A stretch of 39,345 nt of DNA from positions 1 to 39,345 of IMG/VR virus record IMGVR_UViG_3300008262_000741. One strand, 5' to 3'. The position numbers and the translations under genes are program-made. Shown piece by piece: positions 19,437 through 29,300 of this stretch (the stretch's first letter is position 1; each line of letters opens with the position of its first letter). The notes beneath the pieces are model-generated. The model searched no databases, had not been told where the DNA came from, and saw nothing but the letters and a program-made list of their open reading frames with translations. Source of the DNA: a virus.

Positions 19437-21127
19437 ACACCTTCTTTATTAATATCAACTTGTATAGGGTTATTCGCTTTTATTTCAACAGCAACATCAA
19501 GACCATCAATAAGAAGTAAGTCTGATAATACTTCTGTCTCTGGTGTAAATACTGGATTCTCAGATTTAAATTTATCTTCTGTTTCTGGAAGAATTAAATT
19601 ATCTGGAGTTGCATCAATATTTATGTTGATATCTTTACTAGTAGATGCAGACCCCCCAGATCCCTCAGCAACAACAGCATAAGTAACCATTCTAGGTCCA
19701 AATTCCGTATATGGAATACTAGTATCAAAAGTTCCAGAAACTTCTGTTGTACCAACATTAATTTCAGCAGAATTTGGTTTGTTAAGTTGGAATGATGTTC
19801 CAGTTACTGTTGTACCGTCTAAGTAAAAATAGGTTGGTGTTACTGTAACAGAAGTATTCGAATATCTGGTAGTATAACTTATTGTAGATTGTTGACCATA
19901 ATCTATAGTATCTGGTGTGGTTATAGAAATTGTTGGTGGATAATATACTCTCAAAATTATGCTGTCAGAGTCAGTTCCACCAAGTCCAGAAACTGTAGCA
20001 CCATATGTAGTAGTTTGTGTTGGACAAACTTGACTAAAGCTATTGAGGTTTTGATTGGTTATGCCAGGTCCAATTGTAATTGTATCTGCATCACCAGTAG
20101 TTGTCCAAGATAATGTTGTGCATTCGCCAGCAATTATTGAAGATCTTGCGAGAGACAGAGTTACTATTGGTGGAATATAGACAGTAACAGTAACATTTCT
20201 GGTCGTTGTTTGATTTCCCTGTCCGTTAGCCGTAAGAGTATAAGTCGTAGTAAATTGTGGATTGACTGTGGTGCTGCCATCTACATCAACACTACCAATA
20301 CCGCCAATACTAGCAGAAATAGCGTTGCTAGTTTGCCATGACAAAGTAGAACTTTGACCTTGAATTATTGCTGAGGGAGAAGCAGTAAATGAATCAATTG
20401 TTGGATAGACTAAGGTGTAATCAACATCAATATACCCATTACCAAATGCATTAGTACCAGATCCAGTAAAAGTTGCATAATTTGAATCATATGCACTTGC
20501 TCCACCAGTTCCTCCTATTGATGGATACCTACCAGCACGGTCATCTGCGCCTTCTCTTCCACCAGCGCCTCCTGGGCATCCACCGCCGCCGCCGCCGCCA
20601 CCTCCGCCGTCAAATCCTTGAGATGCTCCAGTTCCACCTCCTGAAATACTAGATAAATTTCCAGTACCAAATCCCTGCCCAAATCCACCATCGCCACCAC
20701 GAAGAAAACCATCTGGATAACTAGCCCCACCAGCGCCACCACCACCACCAGCAACAATAATATATCCGTTTTTTACAGAATCAAATACTCCACTAGCTCC
20801 TCCACCTCCACCTCCTCCACCAGAACATCCCTGGGGACCAGTTCTTCCACCGCCCCCACCAGGAGCAACAGAAGAAGGTCCGCCAGCTCCAGCGCCACTA
20901 TTTGATACACATCCAAATCCACCCCCACCCTGTTTGCCAATTCTAAGTGTTAATGTTCTTGCCGTAAAGGAAGATAATACAAAGGTTCCCCATCTACCTC
21001 CACCCGCAGTTCCTCCAGGATTTCCATCACTTCCACCATTTCCACCAGATGCAGCTGCAACAAATAGCGTGACATTAGTTGCATTAGCAGGAATAGTTAC
21101 TGTAGTATCGTCTGTGTATCTTGCCAT
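19412..21127 (-). CDS. Gly-rich adhesin-like protein, paralogue 1
   Basis: 571 residues, MARYTDDTTVTIPANATNVT. Residues about 30-220 are a glycine-rich region with repeated G-G-G-G-x-G runs (QGGGGFGCVSNSGAGAGG, GGGGGGGGASGVFDSV), the pattern of polyglycine-helix sandwiches in phage adhesins such as gp38 of T-even-like phages. Two Ig-like repeats follow (from TIDSFTASPSAIIQGQSSTL; second with GECTTLSWTTTGDA and QVCPTQTTTYGA), then a beta unit, then a C-terminal module of about 65 residues (ATPDNLILPETEDKFKSENP ... NPIQVDINKEGVWRNLRQL) shared with the next two genes. Likely a host-recognition protein at the fibre tip. Confidence 0.75.
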   Translation of the reverse strand: MARYTDDTTVTIPANATNVTLFVAAASGGNGGSDGNPGGTAGGGRWGTFVLSSFTARTLTLRIGKQGGGGFGCVSNSGAGAGGPSSVAPGGGGGRTGPQGCSGGGGGGGGASGVFDSVKNGYIIVAGGGGGAGGASYPDGFLRGGDGGFGQGFGTGNLSSISGGGTGASQGFDGGGGGGGGGGCPGGAGGREGADDRAGRYPSIGGTGGASAYDSNYATFTGSGTNAFGNGYIDVDYTLVYPTIDSFTASPSAIIQGQSSTLSWQTSNAISASIGGIGSVDVDGSTTVNPQFTTTYTLTANGQGNQTTTRNVTVTVYIPPIVTLSLARSSIIAGECTTLSWTTTGDADTITIGPGITNQNLNSFSQVCPTQTTTYGATVSGLGGTDSDSIILRVYYPPTISITTPDTIDYGQQSTISYTTRYSNTSVTVTPTYFYLDGTTVTGTSFQLNKPNSAEINVGTTEVSGTFDTSIPYTEFGPRMVTYAVVAEGSGGSASTSKDININIDATPDNLILPETEDKFKSENPVFTPETEVLSDLLLIDGLDVAVEIKANNPIQVDINKEGVWRNLRQL

Positions 21128-21128
21128 T

Positions 21129-22541
21129 TTAGATCTGTCTTAAATTTTTCCATGTTCCAGATTTATTAATATCTACCTGGATTGGAGCGTTTGCTTTTAT
21201 TTCTACTGGAATATCAATATCTTCTATTAAATATAACTCGGATTGAATAATTTCTTCTGGAACTATATCTGGTGTATATACTGGTTCTTGACTTCTAAAT
21301 TTTTCATCAGTTTCTTCTAGATTTAAATTATTTGGAGTTTCATCGATAATTATTTCTGTAGTTTCGGTAATTCCAACGGATCCACCACTACCTTGGACAG
21401 TTAAAACATAATCAACAAATCTGGGTCCATAATCATCATACACTACATTAGTATTTAATGTTCCATCCCTAACAGTTGCCGACGATGGTGCTGATAACTG
21501 TGATGACGTTGCTGCTGGAAGATCATAATCATATGCTAATGTTGATCCAGAAGAATTTCTGAAATAAATTTTTAAATTAATAGAGCTGTTACCATACTTA
21601 CTGGTATATTGTATAGTTCCTTGTTGCCCATAATCTAAAGTTTCTGGAACTGTTAGTGTAGCAGTTGGTATTTGATTTACTGTTATGGTTATACTATCGG
21701 TATCTTCTCCACCAAGTCCAGAAACTCTTGCACTATAAGTTGTAGTATCAGAAGGACAAACTGTTGAGAAACTATTCAAGTTACCATTAGAAACTCCACC
21801 AGATAACCACGTTATACTACTAGCATCACCAGTAGTAGTCCAACTAAGAGTAGAACACTGTCCCGCAATAATAGTTGTTGGACTTGCAGATAAGGTGATA
21901 TTTGGAGGAATATAAACAACTAAAGTTGTGCATCTAGTCGTAGTCCCACCTTCGCCAGTAACGGTAATACAATATTGCTGATCATCGCTTGGAGAAACTG
22001 TGGTAGATCCGCTATAACTAGTATTTCCAACTCCAGTAACATTAGCAGAATATAAGTATGATCCGCTAGATGACCAAGACAAAGTTGCACTCTGTCCACT
22101 AATAATAGGATTTGGGCTTACTGATATACTTGCGTCTGGCGCTGCTGGTTGAGATGGTCCGTCCAAAGCAAACGAAATTGCAACAGGATTGGTTAAAAAA
22201 CTATCAGAGCTACTACTATTCTGAACCGTCCACGACCAAGCAATATTTTGTCCCTTAGAATAAAATTTTGTAGAACTATTTCCACTAGTAGTAAATCCAC
22301 CAGAGCTGAATGATCCCCCACCATAATTAATGGTTCCAGTATCATCAGTTGCAACAGTAAGCGTATAATTTCCAGACCACGGAGCATTAATGTTCCATCC
22401 CCCAGTAATAACAACGCTTTTTAGTCCAGTTGTTTGACTAGGATTATAAGGAGTTGACGCATAAGAGTTCATGAATGAACTCCAATTTGGATTGCTACAT
22501 GCATTCCAACCTACATCTCTACTAGTTGAGTATATTGGCAT
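21129..22541 (-). CDS. Adhesin-like protein, paralogue 2
   Basis: 470 residues, MPIYSTSRDVGWNACSNPNW. The N-terminus (1-125) is unlike the other paralogues: a beta domain with GWNINAPWSGNYTLTVATDD and a WSWTVQNSSSSDS end, perhaps lectin-like. Then come two Ig-like repeats (ASISVSPNPIISGQSATLSW; and GQCSTLSWTTTGDASSI with TVCPSDTTTYSA), a beta unit (TLTVPETLDYGQQGTIQYTS), and the shared C-terminal module (ETPNNLNLEETDEKFRSQEP ... NAPIQVDINKSGTWKNLRQI). Abuts its neighbours with one-base spacing. Swapping of N-terminal domains onto a common C-terminus is typical of receptor-binding modules. Confidence 0.7.
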   Translation of the reverse strand: MPIYSTSRDVGWNACSNPNWSSFMNSYASTPYNPSQTTGLKSVVITGGWNINAPWSGNYTLTVATDDTGTINYGGGSFSSGGFTTSGNSSTKFYSKGQNIAWSWTVQNSSSSDSFLTNPVAISFALDGPSQPAAPDASISVSPNPIISGQSATLSWSSSGSYLYSANVTGVGNTSYSGSTTVSPSDDQQYCITVTGEGGTTTRCTTLVVYIPPNITLSASPTTIIAGQCSTLSWTTTGDASSITWLSGGVSNGNLNSFSTVCPSDTTTYSARVSGLGGEDTDSITITVNQIPTATLTVPETLDYGQQGTIQYTSKYGNSSINLKIYFRNSSGSTLAYDYDLPAATSSQLSAPSSATVRDGTLNTNVVYDDYGPRFVDYVLTVQGSGGSVGITETTEIIIDETPNNLNLEETDEKFRSQEPVYTPDIVPEEIIQSELYLIEDIDIPVEIKANAPIQVDINKSGTWKNLRQI

Positions 22542-22542
22542 T

Positions 22543-24252
22543 TTAGAGAGACCTCAAATTTTTCCAATCGTTTTGCTTGTTTATATCGACCTGTATGGGT
22601 GCATTTGATTTAATTTCAACTGGTATATCAACTCCATCAATATACATTAATTCTGACAATACATCAGTTTGTGGAGTAAATACTGGATTCTCACTCTTAA
22701 ATCTACCATCCGTTTCTTCGATTACCAAATTATCTGGAGTATCGTCAATAATTATTTCAGTAGTTGTTGTATCAGTTGCTTCACCACCACTACCCTGTGC
22801 GACAATAATGTACTGAACAGAAAATGGTCCAGACTCCCCGTATGGTATATTTGTAGCAAGTGAATTATTTGAAACAACTGTATTTAATCCACCAATCTCT
22901 GCGCTATTGGCAACTGGAGTAATATTAATAACTGTACCAGTAGTTGTATAGTTATTGCCAGTAGTGTTATCTCTGAAAGTATAATATGGTGTTATTGTAA
23001 TTGATGAGTTTGCGTATTGAGTTTCAAAAGATATAAATCCCTGCTGACCATATACTAGTGAAGTTGGAGAAGAAATAGAGGCGGTTGGTGGTTCATAGAC
23101 AACAATAGTTACTGATGCTGGGGGAGAACTTCCACCAGATCCAGAAGCAACAGCAGTATAAGTTGTTGTTTGCGTTGGACAAACTGTTGCATTACTGGAT
23201 AAATTAGAATTTGTCAAAGGTCCACTAGTCCATGTAATTAGATCGGCATCTCCAGTTGTATTCCAAGCTAGTTGAGCACAACCACCTCTTATTACTGCAG
23301 TTTTTGTTGAAGATAAATTAACTGTTGGAATTATATACATAAAAAGTTCAATTCTTCCTGATGTGCCAGCATTAGCATTATTGCCACCTGCTGCTCCAGC
23401 ACCACCAACAGTTGCCGTATAACTTGCTCCAGGAGTATAACCTTTTTCTATTATTTGATTTCTACTCAACGTTACTTCCAAAGCACCACCAGATCCACCA
23501 CCACGTCCCTGAGCACCCTGTTTTGTTCCAATAGAAACAAATGTAAAACATCTAATATATCCGTTTGCTCCTTTATTATTTTGAAACCAAAGTTTAATAC
23601 CTCCATTATATTTGTCTCTAAATCCATTTAATGTGTATGGAGCAGCGGTTCCACCACCAGCAGCTTGTTGACAAATATCAGTAACATACCAAGTCCAAGA
23701 ATTATCTGTATATGGAACAACAAATCTAACATCATAATATTTTCCATTTGTTGGCGCATATCCAAATAGTCCATCGGCAGCGTCTTTATTTTCAAAAGAA
23801 ACTGTTATGTCAGGACTAGCTGTAGAAAAAATGTGTTCGTTAGTATCATTATTAAAGAAGTGGGTTGATGTGGAAACATATTGGTAATATCCAGGAGTTC
23901 CATCACCGCCAGCACCATATGAAACTCCACCATAACTTATAGCAGATCCACCAGCAAATAGTGCTCCATTATTTCCAGATGATGCAGAAACCCCAGCAAA
24001 ACCATTAGTATTAAATCCTCCACCAGATCCTAATGAGTTTTTGTTTCCAGATACGCCACCACCCTGTCCTCCACCAGCGACCATACCAAGCCAAGAAGAA
24101 TCACCTCCATTAGCTCCATCAGCATTACTTAATAAGTTTGGGGATACATATTCACCTCCACCTCCACCGCCCCACATACGCACACGCATGTTATATACCT
24201 GATCAGGTATTTGATAACTTTGAGTAGAAGTAAATGATACAGATACTGGCAT
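22543..24252 (-). CDS. Gly-rich adhesin-like protein, paralogue 3
   Basis: 569 residues, MPVSVSFTSTQSYQIPDQVY. The N-terminal 300 residues mix Gly-rich runs (MWGGGGGGEYVSPN; VAGGGQGGGVSGNKNSLGSG) with an inserted domain (YYDVRFVVPYTDNSWTWYVT ... GYIRCFTFVSIG). One Ig-like repeat follows (VIRGGCAQLAWNTTGDADLI, ATVCPTQTTTYTA), then the beta unit (SISSPTSLVYGQQGFISFET) and the shared C-terminal module (DTPDNLVIEETDGRFKSENP ... NAPIQVDINKQNDWKNLRSL). Follows the collar gene by one base. Function as for the other two paralogues, by inference. Confidence 0.75.
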   Translation of the reverse strand: MPVSVSFTSTQSYQIPDQVYNMRVRMWGGGGGGEYVSPNLLSNADGANGGDSSWLGMVAGGGQGGGVSGNKNSLGSGGGFNTNGFAGVSASSGNNGALFAGGSAISYGGVSYGAGGDGTPGYYQYVSTSTHFFNNDTNEHIFSTASPDITVSFENKDAADGLFGYAPTNGKYYDVRFVVPYTDNSWTWYVTDICQQAAGGGTAAPYTLNGFRDKYNGGIKLWFQNNKGANGYIRCFTFVSIGTKQGAQGRGGGSGGALEVTLSRNQIIEKGYTPGASYTATVGGAGAAGGNNANAGTSGRIELFMYIIPTVNLSSTKTAVIRGGCAQLAWNTTGDADLITWTSGPLTNSNLSSNATVCPTQTTTYTAVASGSGGSSPPASVTIVVYEPPTASISSPTSLVYGQQGFISFETQYANSSITITPYYTFRDNTTGNNYTTTGTVINITPVANSAEIGGLNTVVSNNSLATNIPYGESGPFSVQYIIVAQGSGGEATDTTTTEIIIDDTPDNLVIEETDGRFKSENPVFTPQTDVLSELMYIDGVDIPVEIKSNAPIQVDINKQNDWKNLRSL

Positions 24253-24253
24253 G

Positions 24254-25141
24254 TCAGAAACGTATTAAATATTCAACTAGAATAAATGGTGTAACAAGTT
24301 GATCAAGTTTTTGCTCTTCAAGGACATCAACATCAACATATGCAGTAACTCCACTCATATCAACTGGAATGGTACTATGTGTATAAGTAAAATTATGGGG
24401 ATATGTAAATGGTCTGGTAATATTATGCTGGTGAATAGATGCTCTTCCTGCTGCGTTGGATGTTTCTAAAACATGACCAGATCCACTATTTGCTCCAAAT
24501 CTTTTTCTATCTTTTCCTCCATCTCCACCAACCTCATGATTGCCAGTATAATTCAAATAAGTTTGATTTGAATTGTGTGCGTGTCCTTGAAAATTTTCAA
24601 TATCTAAACTAGTTTGACTAGTTTTAGAAGCTAAGACATACTTAGGTGATCCAAGCATATCGATTTGACCACTCTGAACAATCGTAGCATTTCCTATATA
24701 ACTGGCATTAATTCTATTACCAACATTACTAAGAACTTCGATTTGAGGTCCAACTCGATTTATTGGCGTTGCTTGCTCGGTTTCAGTATCAACAAAATCA
24801 TTATTATAAACACCAGTTCCTCTACCACCAAGAATTACTTTTGATCCAAGATCTGGTAATCTAAATTGTCCGAGATCTCCAGTAGCTGGATCCGCACCTC
24901 TAAGATTATCATTCTCCCTTCTAAATCTAGACTCATCTCCAACTCCAAGTATTTGAGCTAGAGCATAATAATCTTTTGCATTTTGAACAGATCCATCACA
25001 CTTCAAATAACCAGCTGGTAAATTTTGCCTAAAAACAGCAGAATTTGGATCATTTGAAGATCCAATACCAGGAGTTGAGTGAATAATAATTGATCCAGGA
25101 TAACCACCGTATCTAGATCTTTCTCTTGCGTAATTTGCCAT
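24254..25141 (-). CDS. Tail-collar-domain protein
   Basis: 295 residues, MANYARERSRYGGYPGSIII. Collar domain at 16-66 (LPAGYLKCDGSVQNAKDYYA, LAQILGVGDESRFRREN), with the C-D-G core and the strand-loop LGQFRLPDLGSKVILGG. A His-rich central part (QGHAHNSNQTYLNYTGNHEV; GRASIHQHNITRPFTYPHN) resembles the H-x-H iron-binding trimeric segments known from phage short tail fibres and receptor-binding tips. C-terminus ends PFILVEYLIRF. Probably a trimeric fibre protein. Confidence 0.75.
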   Translation of the reverse strand: MANYARERSRYGGYPGSIIIHSTPGIGSSNDPNSAVFRQNLPAGYLKCDGSVQNAKDYYALAQILGVGDESRFRRENDNLRGADPATGDLGQFRLPDLGSKVILGGRGTGVYNNDFVDTETEQATPINRVGPQIEVLSNVGNRINASYIGNATIVQSGQIDMLGSPKYVLASKTSQTSLDIENFQGHAHNSNQTYLNYTGNHEVGGDGGKDRKRFGANSGSGHVLETSNAAGRASIHQHNITRPFTYPHNFTYTHSTIPVDMSGVTAYVDVDVLEEQKLDQLVTPFILVEYLIRF

Positions 25142-25156
25142 TTTTAGTATTTCTGA

Positions 25157-26374
25157 TTAATATGCTCTAATAATATAGATACATGTCAAAGAAGGTTGGG
25201 TTGTATTCATATCTATCTGCAAAGCCGCAACATTACTAGCATTATCAAGAACAGTAGTTGAAGGAATATTTACAGCAGCATTCAGACTAGATCTTGGTTT
25301 CAAAGATCCCTGATCATATGTAACTTCTATAGCATCGTGAGTATGTGCAATAAGATCAGCGCCTTGCCAGTCCGATGCTGTATTGCTCACAAGTGTTCCA
25401 AAATTTCCAGAAGAAGGAATATCTGGATAATAATTTCTATATCCAGTAGGTATTTGAGCGGTATTTCCTCCCAAGAAATAACTTACTGTTTCTTCGCTTT
25501 CCAATCTTGGATCAAGAAGATTTGGAGAAATTGGAGTACGCTGTACACGCCTTGGAATTATATTAACTGGTGGATTTTCAGATCTCACTAATGCAAGTGT
25601 TCTACCAGGACTTCCATTTCCAAATCCACTAGTTCCTTCAAAATCGCCCCAATTTTTTTGTTGGATTTCATATTTAAATCTAACTTCCAGACCAGTATCA
25701 TCACCACCAAAAACGTCATCAACGTTATCAACTGCTTGCATAGTCCATGTTGTTGTGATGTTTTCATATGGAACAACACCACGTCCTGGTTGAGTATCTG
25801 GATTGCTAGCTAAAGTTTCGTATGAACCATTATGGGTATGATTTCTTACATGTGATACACCTAGTTTTCTGCCACCTAGATAAACCGTTTGTTCTCCTTC
25901 ACCTGGAATAATAGTATTACCATCGATTTTACCAACGTAATCATTTCTATCATTAAGGGTAAATATGACATCTGTATAGACATCAGTAAATACTGTTGGA
26001 ACGCCATTATCAGTGTTTGGACCGATAAAAGGAGAAATAATAGATCTTGCATCTGGATCAGTATCAATTGACTTTCCAGTTCCACCAGCAACTGTTGTTG
26101 CAAAGTATGATTCTTCCAAATCCATTAGAACTTTTCCATTAAGATTTGGCAAAACAAATTCACCAAAGTAATTTGGAAATGCACCACCTAGATTGGAGAC
26201 ACCTGCGTTATAAGTGTCTCCAATCACTTGAACTAGCAAAGGATAATCCTTTGCATTTTTTGTTGACCCATCGCATATAATCCATCCCTCAGGAATATTG
26301 CTGAGGGGTCCACTCCAAGGCATGATGGTGCCGATAACGGCAGCCTTTGCAGTTTTGGAAGATTGATAAAACAT
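25157..26374 (-). CDS. Tail-collar-domain protein
   Basis: 405 residues, MFYQSSKTAKAAVIGTIMPW. Collar domain at 15-57 (IPEGWIICDGSTKNAKDYPL, VQVIGDTYN) followed by FGEFVLPNLNGKVLMDLEES. Further on lie H-x-H segments (VSHVRNHTHNGSYETL; DLIAHTHDAIEV), which in short tail fibres coordinate iron along a trimer axis. C-terminus IDMNTTQPSLTCIYIIRAY matches the Y-I-I/V-K/R-A-Y end of the other collar proteins here. Four bases separate it from the upstream structural gene. Probably part of the tail-fibre system. Confidence 0.75.
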   Translation of the reverse strand: MFYQSSKTAKAAVIGTIMPWSGPLSNIPEGWIICDGSTKNAKDYPLLVQVIGDTYNAGVSNLGGAFPNYFGEFVLPNLNGKVLMDLEESYFATTVAGGTGKSIDTDPDARSIISPFIGPNTDNGVPTVFTDVYTDVIFTLNDRNDYVGKIDGNTIIPGEGEQTVYLGGRKLGVSHVRNHTHNGSYETLASNPDTQPGRGVVPYENITTTWTMQAVDNVDDVFGGDDTGLEVRFKYEIQQKNWGDFEGTSGFGNGSPGRTLALVRSENPPVNIIPRRVQRTPISPNLLDPRLESEETVSYFLGGNTAQIPTGYRNYYPDIPSSGNFGTLVSNTASDWQGADLIAHTHDAIEVTYDQGSLKPRSSLNAAVNIPSTTVLDNASNVAALQIDMNTTQPSLTCIYIIRAY

Positions 26375-26378
26375 CTGA

Positions 26379-29300
26379 TTATACGTCCATTAGATACCAA
26401 CCAGTCAGAGATGATGGAACACCTGGGTTACCATCTGGCGTAGAAGCACCAGCATAAACAAGTCCAAATGCAGCATATGGTGTTTGTACGATCAACTCAC
26501 CACCATTATATCCAATAAAGCTGCTGTTAGGAATGCTGCTCAATAGAGTATTTGCAGTATTGCTGACTTGACCTTGTACTTTAACGTTATCAGGTGCTCT
26601 TACAACTAAAGATAGGTTGTAAGTTAGATTACCACTAATATCTATAATGCGAATCGTATCTCCAATTAGAGCATTCTGTGGCAAGCGAACCATAGTATTT
26701 CCAGTAGCGTTAATGAAGTAATTGACATTTGCTTGTGCGTTAACCGTGGAATCGGTAGAATACTCCCATTTAGCACCACCAGTTCTCGTGAAGTAATTTG
26801 AAATACCAGCAATCTTAACTGCTCCATCATTAGCAACAGAGAAGATCTCATCTTCCTCATCAGTTCCACCAGAGTAAACTGTTAGATCACCACCTTCAAC
26901 ATAGACATCACCAACGACACGAAGATCACCACCGAACTTACTCTCGCCAGTTCCGAGAGCAGAGAAAGAACCATATGTGGTAAAGTCACCCGAAGAATTG
27001 ACAAACGTTAGTCTAGGTGTTGTTCCATCAGTTCCATAGATGCTGATATTTCCACCATTCATTCTAACATTACCAGTTGCTGTATCAATCTGGAATGTGG
27101 TTCTTAATGGTACAGTATCACTTCCACCATTAGTAATTGTGAAGAACTGTTGATTTACAATAGTCGATCCATTAATTGTTAATGTATTCTCAGTAGTTAA
27201 TGTTCCAGCGATATTTGTATTACCGCTGTTTGAAGCAACAGTAAATCTATTGAATCCAGCTCCAACTCCAAGATTACCAAAGATCTTTGTATTTCCAGTA
27301 GTTGATTCTACTTCGAATACAGTTGCTGCTGGGTCACCACCATCATTAACAGATAGTGTTTGTGGTTTAGTAGAAACTAATTGCTTAACCTTAACAAATT
27401 CTGATTGAGATAATCTGAGGAAGTCTTGAGTGGTAATAATTCCACCGAACTCAGCAATACCGATATTAACATCAATCGGTGAGTTAGTTAGTCCTGCTGG
27501 AGGATCATCAACTTCACCATCATTATTCAAGTCAACGCCAGTAATATAACTTGCGTTTGATTGCTTCTCTAACTTAGCAATCACACATCCATCTGGGTGA
27601 TTAGTATATGTTCCAGTTCCTTCTTGTCCTCTAGCAACAATCAGTCTATATCCGTTTGGATCATTTGGATTGCTTAGGTTAGCAAGTCCAACAACACGAA
27701 CGATTTCACTCTGAGCTTCATTTCTTAGTCCAGTAACGGCATTTGGAGCAACACCAACAGTATTTGGAGAAGCAGAATTTGCTCTGTCAATTAGGAGTAG
27801 ATCACCAACTCTAAAGTCACTTGGGGTAGGTGTTGTGATTGGTAGGTAATATGTTGTTCCAGCATCGTTTGTTCCGTTTACCTGGAAAGTAAAGTCTCCA
27901 CCACCAGCGCCACCACCAAGTTGATCATTAGTAATTGTTAGAACGTCGTTGTCTGTATAACCAGAACCAGGACTTTCAATTGTCAGATCAAAGCTCTTGT
28001 CAAATCTGATTAGAATTGTTACAGTAGCACCAGTTCCCGTACCACCCTGAACGTTCAGGAAGCTGTATGTTCCTGGAATTCTATTTGCGCCGCCGTCGTT
28101 AATAACATTATCGAGAGCAGCAATTTGACCGCCAGCAAGTAAGAATGCCGTGGAACCCCAGAATGAAACACCGCCAGTATCAATTAGTTTTCCACTCTCT
28201 TCATATCTGTAGAAATCAATATTTGGATTAGTTACCCCACCAACATTATGTGGAACAGCAGTAGTTCCAAATCTGGATCTTTCGACCTTTACAATACCAG
28301 CACTCAGACCACCATTTAGTCTAATGTTTCCTTCCACATTATGACTTGCCAAAACATTCAGAGTGTTTCTTACTGTAGTAGATCCACCAGTAGATCCCAA
28401 AGTAAACTGAGTTGCATTAGTTGCAAGATTTACAGTATTTGTTTGGTCTCCATCAAACAGATCAACAGTTCTGGTTTGAGTGAATATTCTAGATGTGCTC
28501 GTTCCAGCAGCATAACTCGAACCAATTTCCAATTCACCAGCAATTAGAGTCTGTCTTGTTCCAATCTTAGTGAAGGAAGAAAGATTACTCCATGCACCAC
28601 CAAGTACAATTTCACAGTTATTTGCAACAGAATCAGAAACGCTAGCAATATCAACGATTGCATTCTGAGAGTTTCTATGAATTCTTAAAGTGCTTTGAGT
28701 TGCAGCATTACCAATTTGAATAACTTGATTTGTTGACGAGTTACCAATATTGATGTTTTGATCAACATTAGTATTGTTACCAATACTTAAGATCTGTCCT
28801 TCGCCAGCAATATTTAAGATGTTGGCGTTGGAATTAACAAAGTTAAAGGTATTTGAAGTGGTAGTGATGTCTCCACCATTTACTTGTGTATCACCAGTAA
28901 TTTCAAAATTACCAGTTACTCTACCATCACCAACAACAACTAGAGCTCTGTTCAGATTCTTGAATGGGTTGACAAGATCATTAACAGCGGTATTAATACC
29001 AACTCTACCACCATTAGTTGTCATTACTCTGAGAGTAGCGACTGCATCTGGACTTGCACTATTTCCACCAACCAAGAAGGCATTATTTAAATTAGTTTCT
29101 GTCTTAACTATAGAAGATTCCGTTAGATAAGAAAGAATCTTCTTACCGCTAATAAACGTATTACCAACAACATCTAGGTTTGCTCTTGGATCGGTTTCAA
29201 GGGAAACGAATCCATTCTGACTCGCAACGTGCGACGAACGAGCAATAGTGTTGATTCCTAACTTATAGTCACCAATTGTTTCTGTATCTGTTCTAATTGC

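Noticed and set aside
19605-19630. CATAAATA late-promoter-like string
   Set aside because: Deep within the adhesin gene, about 190 bases from the next start.
20515-21030. CRISPR-like or simple-sequence repeat from the CCACC/CCGCC runs
   Set aside because: These are Gly codons of the adhesin's glycine-rich region; no regular repeat-spacer structure.
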